Assembly (NCBI RefSeq): GCF_900188375.1
Contig: NZ_FZOO01000001.1
Span: 124,001 to 188,000 of the forward strand
DNA from: Geodermatophilus pulveris
Lineage (GTDB): Bacteria; Actinomycetota; Actinomycetes; Mycobacteriales; Geodermatophilaceae
Length of the DNA: 64,000 nucleotides
Direction: 5' to 3'
Both the position numbers and the translations under genes were made by a program. Positions 1 through 8,920 of this stretch are shown here, piece by piece. Under the pieces are notes generated by a model, which saw nothing but the letters and a program-made list of their open reading frames with translations, searched no databases and had not been told where the DNA came from. How positions within the stretch are numbered: position 1 is the stretch's first letter; every line of letters begins with the position of its first letter.

Positions 1-366
1 GTGACCAGCGCGCTGCTGATCACCGCCGCCGTCGGCGCCATGGTGCTGGCCCACATCGAGCACGAGCCCGGCACCCGGCGCACGCAGAAGGAGCTGTCGC
101 GGGCCCGGTTCCTCACCGACCGGCCGCAGACGCTGCCCGGGCCCGGCGTCTTCGCCCGCGGCAACTCCGTCGCCGTCCCGGCGCTGCTGCCCGACGGCCG
201 GCTGGCCGAGGACAGCTTCGCGACCGGCATCGAGCCGCAGGAGGCCGACCAGATGCCGCGTCCCACCGGCCGCGGGCAGCTCGGCTCCCCCGACGCGGCG
301 CTGGGCACCCTCGACCCCGCGCCCAGCGACACCCCGGGCGGCCGCGAGGGAGGGCAGCACAGGTGA
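1..366 (+). CDS. nuoJ: NADH-quinone oxidoreductase subunit J, C-terminal part (5' end outside window)
   Basis: This is the end of NuoJ, a membrane subunit of proton-pumping complex I. The visible part begins inside the last transmembrane helix ([16 protein letters not shown]) and continues into a polar, Pro/Gly-rich tail of about 90 residues. Actinobacterial NuoJ proteins often carry such a tail. Identity rests mainly on position directly before nuoK, nuoL, nuoM and nuoN. The GTG at base 1 is probably an internal Val codon, because a full NuoJ needs four more helices upstream. The TGA stop overlaps a GTG that opens a tiny reading frame (363-443). Confidence 0.8.
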   Translation: MTSALLITAAVGAMVLAHIEHEPGTRRTQKELSRARFLTDRPQTLPGPGVFARGNSVAVPALLPDGRLAEDSFATGIEPQEADQMPRPTGRGQLGSPDAALGTLDPAPSDTPGGREGGQHR

Positions 367-443
367 GCGAGCGTGCGAGCGGACCCATGAGCGCGGCACG
401 CCGCGTCGCGATGACGACGAGCGCCGGCGAGGAGGAGTCGTGA
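363..443 (+). CDS. possible 26-codon small ORF coupling nuoJ to nuoK
   Basis: A short frame starts with the GTG at 363, which overlaps the nuoJ stop. It ends with the TGA at 441-443, which overlaps the nuoK GTG at 440. The predicted peptide ([17 protein letters not shown] then TTSAGEEES) resembles no family I know. The four-base overlap at both ends would let ribosomes pass from nuoJ to nuoK by termination-reinitiation, so the frame may act as a coupling device and not as a protein. The nuoK ribosome binding site (GAGGAGGAG, 429-437) lies inside it. It may be chance. Confidence 0.2.
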   Translation: MSERASGPMSAARRVAMTTSAGEEES

Positions 444-739
444 CGCTCACCTACTACCTCGTGCTGGCCGCGATCCTGTTCACCATCGGCGCGGTCGGCG
501 TGCTGGTGCGGCGCAACGCGATCGTCGTGTTCATGTGCGTCGAGCTGATGCTCAACTCGGTGAACCTCACGCTGGTCACCTTCGCCCGGGCCAGCGGCAC
601 CCTCGACGGCCAGGTCATGGCGTTCTTCGTCATGGTCGTCGCCGCGGCCGAGGTCGTCGTCGGCCTCGCGATCATCATGTCGATCTACCGCACCCGCCGT
701 TCGGCGTCGGTCGACGACGCCAACCTGCTCAAGTACTGA
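440..739 (+). CDS. nuoK: NADH-quinone oxidoreductase subunit K
   Basis: NuoK is a small membrane subunit of complex I (MrpC-like) and part of the proton-translocation path. The 99-residue product has the usual length and three hydrophobic helices. The second holds the conserved intramembrane glutamate in [13 protein letters not shown], and a second glutamate lies in [11 protein letters not shown]. The GTG start follows a purine-rich GAGGAGGAG. The gene sits between nuoJ and nuoL in the standard order, with 17 bases before nuoL. Confidence 0.95.
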   Translation: MTLTYYLVLAAILFTIGAVGVLVRRNAIVVFMCVELMLNSVNLTLVTFARASGTLDGQVMAFFVMVVAAAEVVVGLAIIMSIYRTRRSASVDDANLLKY

Positions 740-756
740 GGGACGGGGAACGGTAG

Positions 757-2652
757 ATGGAGACCGCACCGGCCGACGGGCTGATCGCCGCGTCCTGGCT
801 GCTCATCGCGCTGCCGCTGGCCGGCGCCGCCGTCCTGCTGCTCGGCGGGCGGCGCACCGACCGGTGGGGGCACCTGCTCGGCACCGGCACGGTCGTCGCG
901 GCCTTCGTGCTCGGCCTGCTGTGCACGCTGCAGCTGGACGGGCGGCGCCTGGACGTCGCGCTGTTCACCTTCATGTCCACCGGGTCGCTGGACGTGCGGG
1001 CCGGCCTGCTGTTCGACCCGCTGTCGGCGCTGTTCGTCCTGCTGATCACCGGCGTGGGCTCGCTCATCCACGTCTACTCGATCGGCTACATGGAGCACGA
1101 CCCGCGGCGCCGGCGGTTCTTCGCCTACCTCAACCTGTTCGTCGCCGCGATGCTGCTGCTCGTCCTCGGCGACAACTTCGTGGCCCTCTACGTCGGCTGG
1201 GAGGGCGTGGGCCTGGCGTCCTACCTGCTCATCGCCTTCTGGCACGAGCGCCCGTCGGCGGCCACCGCCGCGAAGAAGGCGTTCATCATGAACCGGGTCG
1301 GCGACGTCGGGCTGGCGCTGGCGATCTTCCTGATGTTCGCCCAGCTGGGCACCGTCTCCTACGACGGCGTGTTCGGCTCGATCGGCCTGCTGGCCGGCGG
1401 CACGGTCACCGCGATCGGCCTGCTGCTGCTGCTCGGCGCGTGCGGCAAGTCCGGCCAGTTCCCGCTGCAGGCGTGGCTGCCCGACGCCATGGAGGGCCCG
1501 ACCCCGGTCTCCGCGCTCATCCACGCCGCGACCATGGTCACCGCCGGGGTGTACCTCATCGCCCGGTGCGCGCCGATCTACGACGCGACGCCGACCGCGC
1601 GGACCGTCGTGCTCGCCGTCGGGGCGGTCACGCTGATGATCGGGGCGATCGCCGGCTGCGCGCAGGACGACATCAAGAAGGTGCTGGCCTACTCCACGGT
1701 CAGCCAGATCGGCTACATGTTCCTGGCCGTCGGGCTCGGGCCGATCGGCTACGTCGCCGGCCTGGCCCACCTGCTCACCCACGGCTTCTTCAAGGCCGGG
1801 CTGTTCCTCGGCGCCGGCTCGGTCATGCACGCCATGGGCGACCAGGTCGACATGCGGCGGTTCGGCGGTCTGGCGCCGCACATGAAGGTCACCTTCGTGA
1901 CGTTCGGGCTGGGCTACCTGGCGCTGATCGGCTTCCCGTTCCTGTCCGGCTTCTACACCAAGGACGCGATCATCGAGGCCGCGTTCGACCGCGGTGACGG
2001 CTGGGGCTACCTGCTCGGCGGGCTGGCGATCCTGGCCGCCGGGCTGACCGCCTTCTACATGACCCGGCTGATGCTCATGACCTTCTTCGGCCGGCCGCGG
2101 TGGGAGCCCGGCGTGCACCCGCACGAGTCGCCAGCGGTGATGACCGCGCCGATGGTGCTGCTGGCGGTCGGCTCGGTGGCCGCCGGCTTCCTGCTGGTGG
2201 TCGCCTTCCCGCTGGAGGAGTGGCTGGCCCCGGTCTTCGGCGAGCCGGAGGCCGCCGAGCACGTGGTGGCGCCGATCGTGGTGAGCGTCCTGGTCACCCT
2301 GGTCATGCTCGCGGGCGTCGTCACCGCCTGGCTGTTCGTCGGCCGCCGCGAGGTGCCGGTGACCCCGCCGGTGCGGGTCTCCCCGGTCACCCGGGCCGCC
2401 CGCCGCGCGCTCTACGCCGACGCGGTGAACGAGTCGCTGTTCATGCGGCCGGGGCAGTGGCTGACCCGCGCGCTGGTGTTCGTCGACAACCGCGGGGTGG
2501 ACGGCGCGGTCAACGGCCTGGCCGCCACGCTGGGCGGCTCGTCGTCCCGGCTGGGCCGCACGCAGACCGGCTTCGTCCGCTCCTACGCCCTGTCCATGCT
2601 CGGCGGTGCGGTGGTCGTCGCCGGCGCGCTGCTGGCGGTGACGACGGGATGA
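757..2652 (+). CDS. nuoL: NADH-quinone oxidoreductase subunit L
   Basis: NuoL is the largest antiporter-like membrane subunit of complex I and lies at the distal end of the membrane arm. The 631-residue protein has many hydrophobic helices and the family motifs [30 protein letters not shown] and [15 protein letters not shown], with the proton-path lysine region [21 protein letters not shown]. The C-terminal part contains the region expected for the long lateral helix. The ATG start is preceded by GGGACGGGGAA. The length is normal for the family. It is followed by nuoM after 31 bases. Confidence 0.96.
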   Translation: METAPADGLIAASWLLIALPLAGAAVLLLGGRRTDRWGHLLGTGTVVAAFVLGLLCTLQLDGRRLDVALFTFMSTGSLDVRAGLLFDPLSALFVLLITGVGSLIHVYSIGYMEHDPRRRRFFAYLNLFVAAMLLLVLGDNFVALYVGWEGVGLASYLLIAFWHERPSAATAAKKAFIMNRVGDVGLALAIFLMFAQLGTVSYDGVFGSIGLLAGGTVTAIGLLLLLGACGKSGQFPLQAWLPDAMEGPTPVSALIHAATMVTAGVYLIARCAPIYDATPTARTVVLAVGAVTLMIGAIAGCAQDDIKKVLAYSTVSQIGYMFLAVGLGPIGYVAGLAHLLTHGFFKAGLFLGAGSVMHAMGDQVDMRRFGGLAPHMKVTFVTFGLGYLALIGFPFLSGFYTKDAIIEAAFDRGDGWGYLLGGLAILAAGLTAFYMTRLMLMTFFGRPRWEPGVHPHESPAVMTAPMVLLAVGSVAAGFLLVVAFPLEEWLAPVFGEPEAAEHVVAPIVVSVLVTLVMLAGVVTAWLFVGRREVPVTPPVRVSPVTRAARRALYADAVNESLFMRPGQWLTRALVFVDNRGVDGAVNGLAATLGGSSSRLGRTQTGFVRSYALSMLGGAVVVAGALLAVTTG

Positions 2653-2683
2653 GCTCCCCCTCCACGGACCGAGAGGCCACCTC

Positions 2684-4333
2684 GTGACTGACTTCCCCTG
2701 GCTGCTCGCCATGATCGCCGTCCCGGCGGTCGGTGCGGCGGTCGTCGCCGCGCTGCCGCGGGGCCGCGAGGAGACGGCCAAGCAGGCCGCCCTCGGCGTC
2801 AGCCTGGTCGTGCTGCTGCTCGCCGTGCTGGCGACGGCCGCCTTCGACGTCGGCGGCGAGCGGTTCCAGCTGACCACGTCGGTGCCCTGGATCCCCGACT
2901 TCGGCGTCGACTTCGCCCTCGGCGTCGACGGCATCGCGCTGGTGATGCTGCTGCTCATCGGCGTCCTGGTGCCGGTGGTGGTGCTGGCCTCCTGGCGCGA
3001 CGAGCCGGTCGGCCGCCGCTCGATGCGGACCTTCTTCGCCTGGCTGCTGCTGCTCGAGTCGTTCATGGTCGGCGTCTTCGCCGCCACCGACGTCTTCCTG
3101 TTCTACGTGTTCTTCGAGGCCATGCTGGTCCCGATGTACTTCCTGATCGGCAGCTTCGGAGGGCCGCGTCGGCAGTACGCGGCGGTGAAGTTCTTCCTCT
3201 ACAGCCTGGTCGGCGGGCTGGTCATGCTGGCCGCCGTCATCGGGCTGTACGTGGTCAGCGCCAACGAGCTCGGCGAGGGCACCTTCGCCTTCGACACGCT
3301 GCGCCAGGTCGAGATCGACCCGGACGTGCAGCGGCTGCTGTTCCTCGGCTTCTTCGTGGCCTTCGCCATCAAGGCCCCGCTGGTGCCGTTCCACACCTGG
3401 CTGCCCGACTCCGGGGCCGAGGCGCCGATCGGCGGGGCGGTGCTGCTGGTCGGCGTCCTGGACAAGGTGGGCACCTTCGGGTTCATCCGCTACTGCCTGC
3501 CGCTGTTCCCCGACGCCTCCCGCGACCTGGCGCCCTACGTGCTCGTCCTCGCCGTCGCCGGCGTTCTCTACGCCGCGCTGCTGGCGATGGGGCAGAGCGA
3601 CATGAAGCGGCTGGTGGCCTACACCTCGGTCGCGCACTTCGGCTTCATCGCGCTGGGCATCTTCGCCTTCACCACCGAGGCCACCACCGGCGCGGTGCTC
3701 TACATGGTCAACCACGGCCTCTCCACCGGGCTGCTGTTCCTGGTGGTCGGCATGCTCATCGCCCGCGGCGGCTCCCGGCAGGTCGGCGACTACGGCGGGG
3801 TGGCCCGGCAGGCGCCGCTGCTCGCCGGCGTCTTCCTCGTCGCCGGGCTGGCCTCGCTGGCGCTGCCGGGCACGAACAGCTTCGTCAGCGAGTTCCTGGT
3901 GCTGATCGGCTCGTTCCCGACCCGGCCGGTGTTCACCGTCCTGGCCACCGTGGGCATCGTGCTCGCCGCGCTGTACGTGCTGCTGGTCTACCAACGCACC
4001 ATGCACGGCCCGCCGCGCGGCGTGCTGCTGGAGCCCGCGCCGGAGGCCTCCGCGCCCGGGACCGGGTCGCCGGCCCCCGTCGGCGGGGGAGGGGCCACCG
4101 CGGCCACCGCCACGCTGGACGCCCCGGCGGCCGCGCCGGCCCGGCTGCGGGTGCACGACCTGACCCCGCGGGAGCTGGCCGTCGCCGCGCCCATGGTGGC
4201 GCTCGTCATCGCGCTGGGCGTCTACCCGCAGCCGCTGATCGACCTCGTCGAGCCGGCGGTCGCCGCGACGATGAGCGACGTCGGGGCCGACCCGGCCGGC
4301 GTCACGCCCGAGGCCCCCGGGGGGACGGACTGA
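2684..4333 (+). CDS. nuoM: NADH-quinone oxidoreductase subunit M
   Basis: NuoM is the second antiporter-like membrane subunit of complex I. Visible motifs include FFEAMLVPMYFLIG with the conserved glutamate, KAPLVPFHTWLPDSGAEAPIGGAVLL and GQSDMKRLVAYTSVAHFGFI. At 549 residues it is a little long, because a Pro/Ala/Gly-rich linker of about 45 residues (around residues 450-490) precedes the last helix. The start is GTG. The TGA stop shares one base with the nuoN ATG, so the two are translationally coupled. Confidence 0.96.
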   Translation: MTDFPWLLAMIAVPAVGAAVVAALPRGREETAKQAALGVSLVVLLLAVLATAAFDVGGERFQLTTSVPWIPDFGVDFALGVDGIALVMLLLIGVLVPVVVLASWRDEPVGRRSMRTFFAWLLLLESFMVGVFAATDVFLFYVFFEAMLVPMYFLIGSFGGPRRQYAAVKFFLYSLVGGLVMLAAVIGLYVVSANELGEGTFAFDTLRQVEIDPDVQRLLFLGFFVAFAIKAPLVPFHTWLPDSGAEAPIGGAVLLVGVLDKVGTFGFIRYCLPLFPDASRDLAPYVLVLAVAGVLYAALLAMGQSDMKRLVAYTSVAHFGFIALGIFAFTTEATTGAVLYMVNHGLSTGLLFLVVGMLIARGGSRQVGDYGGVARQAPLLAGVFLVAGLASLALPGTNSFVSEFLVLIGSFPTRPVFTVLATVGIVLAALYVLLVYQRTMHGPPRGVLLEPAPEASAPGTGSPAPVGGGGATAATATLDAPAAAPARLRVHDLTPRELAVAAPMVALVIALGVYPQPLIDLVEPAVAATMSDVGADPAGVTPEAPGGTD

Positions 4334-5880
4334 TGATCGAGGCCCCGGACCTGTCCCTCGGCGCCCTGGCGCCGTTCCTGCTGGTCTTCGGTGCCGCGTG
4401 CGTCGGCGTCCTGGTGGAGGCCTTCGCCCCCCGCGAGCGACGGCACCCGGTGCAGGTCGCCGTCGCCCTCACCGGCACCCTCGGCGGGCTGCTCACCACC
4501 CTGCTGCTGGCCGGCGAGCGGCAGGTCACCGCCGGCGGGGCGCTGGCCGTCGACGGCCCCGCGGTCTTCCTGCAGGCGACCATCGCCGGCCTGGGCGCGC
4601 TGTCGCTGCTGATGTTCGCCGAGCGCTCGCTGGACCCCGCCCGCTCGGCGTTCGTCGCCGCCGCGGCGGTGCCCGCGGGGAGCCCGCGCGACCGCGAGCT
4701 GATGACCGCGACCCGGGTGCAGACCGAGGTCTACCCGCTGACCACCTTCGCCATCGGCGGCATGATGCTGTTCGTCGCCTCGAACGACCTGCTCATCATG
4801 TTCATCGCGCTCGAGGTGCTCAGCCTGCCGCTGTACCTGATCTGCGGGCTGGCCCGCCGCCGGCGGCTGCTGTCCCAGGAGGCCGCGGTCAAGTACTTCC
4901 TGCTGGGGGCGTTCGCCTCGGCGTTCTTCCTCTACGGCCTGGCGCTGGTCTACGGCGCCACCGGCAGCATCCGGCTCTCGGTCATCCGGGAGTCCGCCGC
5001 CGCGCAGGCCGGGGGCGGCGTCCTGCTGGTCCTGGGGCTGGCCCTGCTCGTGGTCGGGCTGATGTTCAAGGCCAGCGTGGCGCCCTTCCACGCCTGGACG
5101 CCGGACGTCTACCAGGGCGCCCCGACGCCGGTCACCGCCTTCATGGCCGCCTGCACCAAGGTCGCGGCGTTCGGCGCCATCCTGCGGCTGCTCTACGTCG
5201 GCTTCGGCACCAGCGAGTGGACCTGGCGGCCGCTGGTCTACGGCATCGCCATCGTGTCCATGGTGGTCGGCGCCGTGCTCGGGCTGACCCAGACCGACCT
5301 CAAGCGGATGCTGGCCTACTCCTCGATCGCGCACGCCGGGTTCCTGCTCACCGGCGTGCTGGGCTACGGCGGCGGCGCCGACGGCACGGCCCTGGGGGTG
5401 TCCGGCACGATGTTCTACCTGCTCGCCTACGGGCTGACCACGCTGGGCGTGTTCGCCGTCCTCACCCTGGTCCGCGACGGCGACGGCGAGGCCACCCACC
5501 TGTCCAAGTGGGCGGGGCTGGGCCGCCGCTCGCCGCTGACCGCGGCGGTGATGGCGCTGTTCCTGCTCGCGCTGGCCGGCATCCCGCTCACCAGCGGCTT
5601 CACCGGCAAGTTCGCCGTCTTCCGGGCGGCGATCGACGACGGCGCCTGGCCGCTGGTGGTCGTGGCGCTGCTGGCCAGTGCCGTGGCGGCCTTCTTCTAC
5701 CTGCGGGTCATCGTGCTCATGTACTTCTCCGAGCCGGCGGCCGACGGACCGACGGTCGGCGTCCCCGGCCTGCCGACGACGCTGGTGCTCGCCGTGACGG
5801 TCACCGCGACGGTGGTCCTGGGCGTGATCCCCGGGGCGGTGCTCGACCTGGCCGAGCAGGCGGCTGGATTCGTCGGCTGA
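4333..5880 (+). CDS. nuoN: NADH-quinone oxidoreductase subunit N
   Basis: NuoN is the antiporter-like subunit of complex I nearest the peripheral arm. The 515-residue product has the expected multi-helix profile and the motifs FIALEVLSLPLYLICGLAR, EAAVKYFLLGAFASAFFLYG, FKASVAPFHAWTPDVYQGAP and TQTDLKRMLAYSSIAHAGFLL. It starts at an ATG overlapping the nuoM stop. Its own stop overlaps the ATG of the following prenyl synthase gene by one base, so the quinone-reducing enzyme and a probable quinone-tail enzyme are made from one transcript. Confidence 0.96.
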   Translation: MIEAPDLSLGALAPFLLVFGAACVGVLVEAFAPRERRHPVQVAVALTGTLGGLLTTLLLAGERQVTAGGALAVDGPAVFLQATIAGLGALSLLMFAERSLDPARSAFVAAAAVPAGSPRDRELMTATRVQTEVYPLTTFAIGGMMLFVASNDLLIMFIALEVLSLPLYLICGLARRRRLLSQEAAVKYFLLGAFASAFFLYGLALVYGATGSIRLSVIRESAAAQAGGGVLLVLGLALLVVGLMFKASVAPFHAWTPDVYQGAPTPVTAFMAACTKVAAFGAILRLLYVGFGTSEWTWRPLVYGIAIVSMVVGAVLGLTQTDLKRMLAYSSIAHAGFLLTGVLGYGGGADGTALGVSGTMFYLLAYGLTTLGVFAVLTLVRDGDGEATHLSKWAGLGRRSPLTAAVMALFLLALAGIPLTSGFTGKFAVFRAAIDDGAWPLVVVALLASAVAAFFYLRVIVLMYFSEPAADGPTVGVPGLPTTLVLAVTVTATVVLGVIPGAVLDLAEQAAGFVG

Positions 5881-6938
5881 TGACCGGAGCCAGCGCCGCC
5901 GTCGGCGGGGAGACCCCGACCGACACCTGGCAGCGGATCTCGACGCCGGCCTCCACGGTGGGACCGTGGCTGCCCGGCGGCGACCTCGGCGGCCGGCTGG
6001 CGGACTCCCTGGGGCGGGTCGAGGAGGCGCTGCACACGGCGGTGGGCAGCGACCACCCGTTCGTCCGGGAGGCCGCCGGGCACCTGGTCGCCGCCGGGGG
6101 CAAGCGGTTCCGCCCGCTGCTGGCGATGCTGGCCGCCGAGCTCGGCGACCCGTACGCACGGGGGGTCGTCGAGGCCGCGGTGGTCTGCGAGCTCACCCAC
6201 CTGGCCACGCTGTACCACGACGACGTCATGGACGAGGCCGCCGTCCGCCGCGGGGCGCCCAGCGCGAACAGCCGGTGGAGCAACAGCATCGCCATCCTCA
6301 CCGGCGACTTCCTCTTCGCCCGCGCCTCCGACCTGCTGGCCGACCTCGGCCCCGAGGCGGTGCGCATCCAGGCGCGGACCTTCGAGCGGCTGGTCACCGG
6401 ACAGATCCGGGAGACCGTCGGCGCCCAGCCGGGCGACGACCCGGTCGCCCACTACCTCGACGTGCTGGCCGACAAGACCGGCTCCCTGGTGGCCACCTCG
6501 GCGCGCTTCGGCGCCTCCTTCGCCGGGGTGGACGGCGAGCTGGTCACCGCGCTGACCGCCTTCGGCGAGGAGGTCGGGGTGGCCTTCCAGCTCTCCGACG
6601 ACCTGCTCGACATCGTCAGCCGGGACGGCGCCTCCGGGAAGTCGCCGGGCACCGACCTGCGGGAGGGCGTCGCGACGCTGCCCGCCCTGTTCGCCCTCGC
6701 CGGGGACGACCCGGCCGAGCAGCGGCTGCGCGAGCTCGTCGCCGGTCCCATCACCGACGACGCCGAGCACACCGAGGCCCTGGAGCTGCTGCGCTCGTCG
6801 GCGGCCCTGCAGCGGGCCGGAGCGGTGCTGCGCGAGTACGCCGACCGGGCGCAGACCCGGCTGGCCGTCGTCCCCGACGGGCCGGTCCGCGAGGCGCTCT
6901 CGGCCCTGTGCGACTACGTGGTCACCCGCACCAGCTGA
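5880..6938 (+). CDS. polyprenyl diphosphate synthase (probable menaquinone side chain)
   Basis: This is a trans-isoprenyl diphosphate synthase of 352 residues that adds isopentenyl units to an allylic diphosphate. Both aspartate-rich motifs are present: LYHDDVMDEA with downstream RRG, and QLSDDLLDIVS. GGKRFRPLL near residue 75 is the substrate-binding motif. The ATG overlaps the nuoN stop by one base. Placement at the end of the nuo operon suggests that it makes the long tail of menaquinone, the electron acceptor of complex I. That role is inferred from context, and chain length cannot be read from the sequence. Confidence 0.88.
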   Translation: MTGASAAVGGETPTDTWQRISTPASTVGPWLPGGDLGGRLADSLGRVEEALHTAVGSDHPFVREAAGHLVAAGGKRFRPLLAMLAAELGDPYARGVVEAAVVCELTHLATLYHDDVMDEAAVRRGAPSANSRWSNSIAILTGDFLFARASDLLADLGPEAVRIQARTFERLVTGQIRETVGAQPGDDPVAHYLDVLADKTGSLVATSARFGASFAGVDGELVTALTAFGEEVGVAFQLSDDLLDIVSRDGASGKSPGTDLREGVATLPALFALAGDDPAEQRLRELVAGPITDDAEHTEALELLRSSAALQRAGAVLREYADRAQTRLAVVPDGPVREALSALCDYVVTRTS

Positions 6939-6959
6939 AGGCGGGGGGATGCTGGGCGG

Positions 6960-8189
6960 GTGCGGACGCTGACCCCGGCCCTGCTGATCGGGCTCGTCCT
7001 GGTGTCCGGCTGTGCGGCGCCGGCCGCGGAGGAGCCCGACGCCGCCGCGCCGACCGCGCCCGCCTCGCCGGCCCCGCCGGTCACCTCGCCACCGACGACG
7101 TCCCCGGCCGCCCCCCGGATCCCCGAGCCGGTGCCCGCCCTCGACGTCGCCGTCGTCGCCGACGGCCTGGACCACCCGTGGGACGTGACGCAGGCACCGG
7201 ACGGCACCCTGCTGTTCGACGAGCGGGGCGGGGGGCTGACCGCGGTGCTGCCCGACGGGACGGTGCGCGCGCTCGACGCCGACGTCGGGGACCTCTTCGC
7301 CACCGGGGAGACCGGCCTGATGGGCCTGGTGCTGGACCCGGGCTTCGCCGACAGCCGCCGCCTCTACACCTGCCAGGGCGTCCGGGAGGACGGCGGCGCG
7401 GAGGTGCAGGTGACCGCGTGGACCGTCGACCCGGGCTGGACGGCGGCGACCCGGGTCGCCGACCCGCTGGTCGACGACATCCCGGTCAACGAGGACAGCG
7501 GACGGCACGGCGGCTGCCGGCTCCGCGTCGACGCGACCGGAGCGCTGCTGGTGAGCACCGGGGACACCGCCGACCCCGACCACCCCCAGGACGTCGGCTC
7601 GCTCGCCGGGAAGGTCCTGCGCGTCGACCCGGCCACCGGGGGACCCGCCCCCGGCAACCCGTTCGCGGGCCGGCCGGACGCCGACCCCCGGGTGTGGACC
7701 TACGGGCACCGCAACATCCAGGGGCTGACCATCCGCCCCGGCTCGGGGGAGGTCCTCGCCGCCGAGCACGGCCCCGACCGGGACGACGAGGTGACCCTGC
7801 TGCGGCCCGGGGGCAACGGCGCCTTCGCACCGGTCGGCCCCGGCTACGGCGAGTACGTGCCGATGACCGACCTCGCGCTCCCCGGCGCCCTGCCGCCCAG
7901 CTGGGTCTCGGGGGACTCCCGGCTCGCCCCCTCCGGCGCGACGTTCGCCGAGGGCGGGCAGTGGCAGGCGTACGAGGGGCTGCTGCTCGCCGGACTGCTG
8001 CGGGGCCGGGGGGTGCTGGCGCTGCGGCTGGCCGAGGACGGCAGCCAGGTCGAGCAGTTCCGGCTGCCCGAGCTGGACGGCACGTACGGCCGCATCCGCA
8101 CCGTGCAGCAGGGCCTCGACGGCGCCCTCTACGTCACCACCGACAACGGCGACGGCGACGATCAGCTGCTCCGGGTCACCCCGCGGTAG
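6960..8189 (+). CDS. PQQ-type glucose/sorbosone dehydrogenase-like lipoprotein
   Basis: This is a 409-residue exported beta-propeller of the soluble glucose/sorbosone dehydrogenase family. It opens with a lipoprotein signal, LLIGLVLVSGCAAP, with the lipobox cysteine near residue 19, then a Pro/Ala/Ser-rich spacer. Family motifs follow: ETGLMGLVLDP, DSGRHGGCRLR, STGDTADPDHPQD, LAGKVLRVDP, TYGHRNIQGL and AAEHGPDRDDEV. The substrate is unknown, and many relatives have no proven PQQ activity. The GTG start is 22 bases after the prenyl synthase. The 3' end overlaps the convergent gene by 28 bases. Confidence 0.87.
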   Translation: MRTLTPALLIGLVLVSGCAAPAAEEPDAAAPTAPASPAPPVTSPPTTSPAAPRIPEPVPALDVAVVADGLDHPWDVTQAPDGTLLFDERGGGLTAVLPDGTVRALDADVGDLFATGETGLMGLVLDPGFADSRRLYTCQGVREDGGAEVQVTAWTVDPGWTAATRVADPLVDDIPVNEDSGRHGGCRLRVDATGALLVSTGDTADPDHPQDVGSLAGKVLRVDPATGGPAPGNPFAGRPDADPRVWTYGHRNIQGLTIRPGSGEVLAAEHGPDRDDEVTLLRPGGNGAFAPVGPGYGEYVPMTDLALPGALPPSWVSGDSRLAPSGATFAEGGQWQAYEGLLLAGLLRGRGVLALRLAEDGSQVEQFRLPELDGTYGRIRTVQQGLDGALYVTTDNGDGDDQLLRVTPR

Positions 8190-8842
8190 CGCACGCGGTC
8201 GGGGACCGCGGTGCCCGGCGGGAGCTGCGGGCAGGGCTCCGGCTCGCCGGCCTCGGTCCGCAGCGGCAGCACGCCGGCCCACACCCCGCCGGGCAGGTCG
8301 CGCTCGTCGTCCGCCGGCGGGCCGGTGCGCACCTTGACGCTGGCCTCGGTGAGGTCCAGGGCGAGCAGCGCCGTGGCGGCCAGCTCCCGGCGGTCGGGCT
8401 GCCGGGTGGCCGTCCAGGACCCGGGCGCGAGGTGCTCGGTGAGCGCCTCCAGGCCGAGCAGGAGCTCGCCGGGGTCGGTGACCGGCCGGGCGAGCCCGTG
8501 CACGACCGCGCACCGGTAGTTCATCGAGTGGTGGAACGCCGAGCGGGCGTACACGACGCCGTCGACGAGGGTCACCGTGAAGCAGACCGGTCCGCCCGCC
8601 GCGGCGGCCCGCAGCGACGCCGCGCCGGTGGAGCCGTGCACGTAGAGGGTGTCGCCGCGCCGCCCGTAGCCGGTGGGCAGCACGACCGGGGCGCCGTCCA
8701 GCACGACCCCGAGGTGCCCGACCAGGCCGGCGTCCAGCACGGCGTGCAGCTCGGCGCGGTCGGTGCGGGCCCGCTTCGCGCCACGGCGCACGGTGCTGCG
8801 GGGGGTGGGGGAGAGGGGTGTCACGGTGTCCACGGTGCCCAC
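8162..8842 (-). CDS. pyridoxamine 5'-phosphate oxidase-like FMN split-barrel protein
   Basis: This 226-residue protein resembles the FMN-binding split-barrel (PNPOx-like) family. The conserved pattern is visible as HLGVVLDGAPVVLPTGYGRRGDTLYVHGST, split here between two strands, followed by VCFTVTLVDGVVYARSAFHHSMNYRCAVVHG. Relatives include flavin reductases and nitroimidazole-resistance-like proteins. The exact substrate cannot be called. It is divergent from a MocR-type PLP regulator, with 78 bases between start codons. That pairing suggests a link to vitamin B6 or flavin metabolism and control by the neighbour. Confidence 0.78.
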   Translation of the reverse strand: MGTVDTVTPLSPTPRSTVRRGAKRARTDRAELHAVLDAGLVGHLGVVLDGAPVVLPTGYGRRGDTLYVHGSTGAASLRAAAAGGPVCFTVTLVDGVVYARSAFHHSMNYRCAVVHGLARPVTDPGELLLGLEALTEHLAPGSWTATRQPDRRELAATALLALDLTEASVKVRTGPPADDERDLPGGVWAGVLPLRTEAGEPEPCPQLPPGTAVPDRVRYRGVTRSS

Positions 8843-8870
8843 CCTGCCCGCTCCGGTGGCCTGCTCCCAG

Positions 8871-8901
8871 GGCCACTACGCTGCCGTTGCGGCAGGCCAC
8901 T
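8871..8901. promoter_or_regulatory. probable operator: direct repeats flanking a palindrome between divergent genes
   Basis: Two identical heptamers GGCCACT (8871-8877 and 8895-8901) are spaced 24 bases start to start. They flank a 6-3-6 inverted repeat CTGCCG-TTG-CGGCAG (8881-8895). The cluster lies in the 78-base gap between the FMN split-barrel gene and the MocR-type regulator. MocR/PdxR proteins are known to bind direct repeats in such divergent promoters, so this is the likely autoregulatory site. No clear -35 was identified. Confidence 0.5.
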
Positions 8902-8920
8902 CGGGGAGGGGGGTGCGGTC

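Noticed and set aside
5697-8900. Long minus-strand frame across the nuoN end, the prenyl synthase and the PQQ-type gene
   Set aside because: It crosses several well-supported plus-strand genes. Only the 8162-8842 part, in another frame, holds a recognisable protein.
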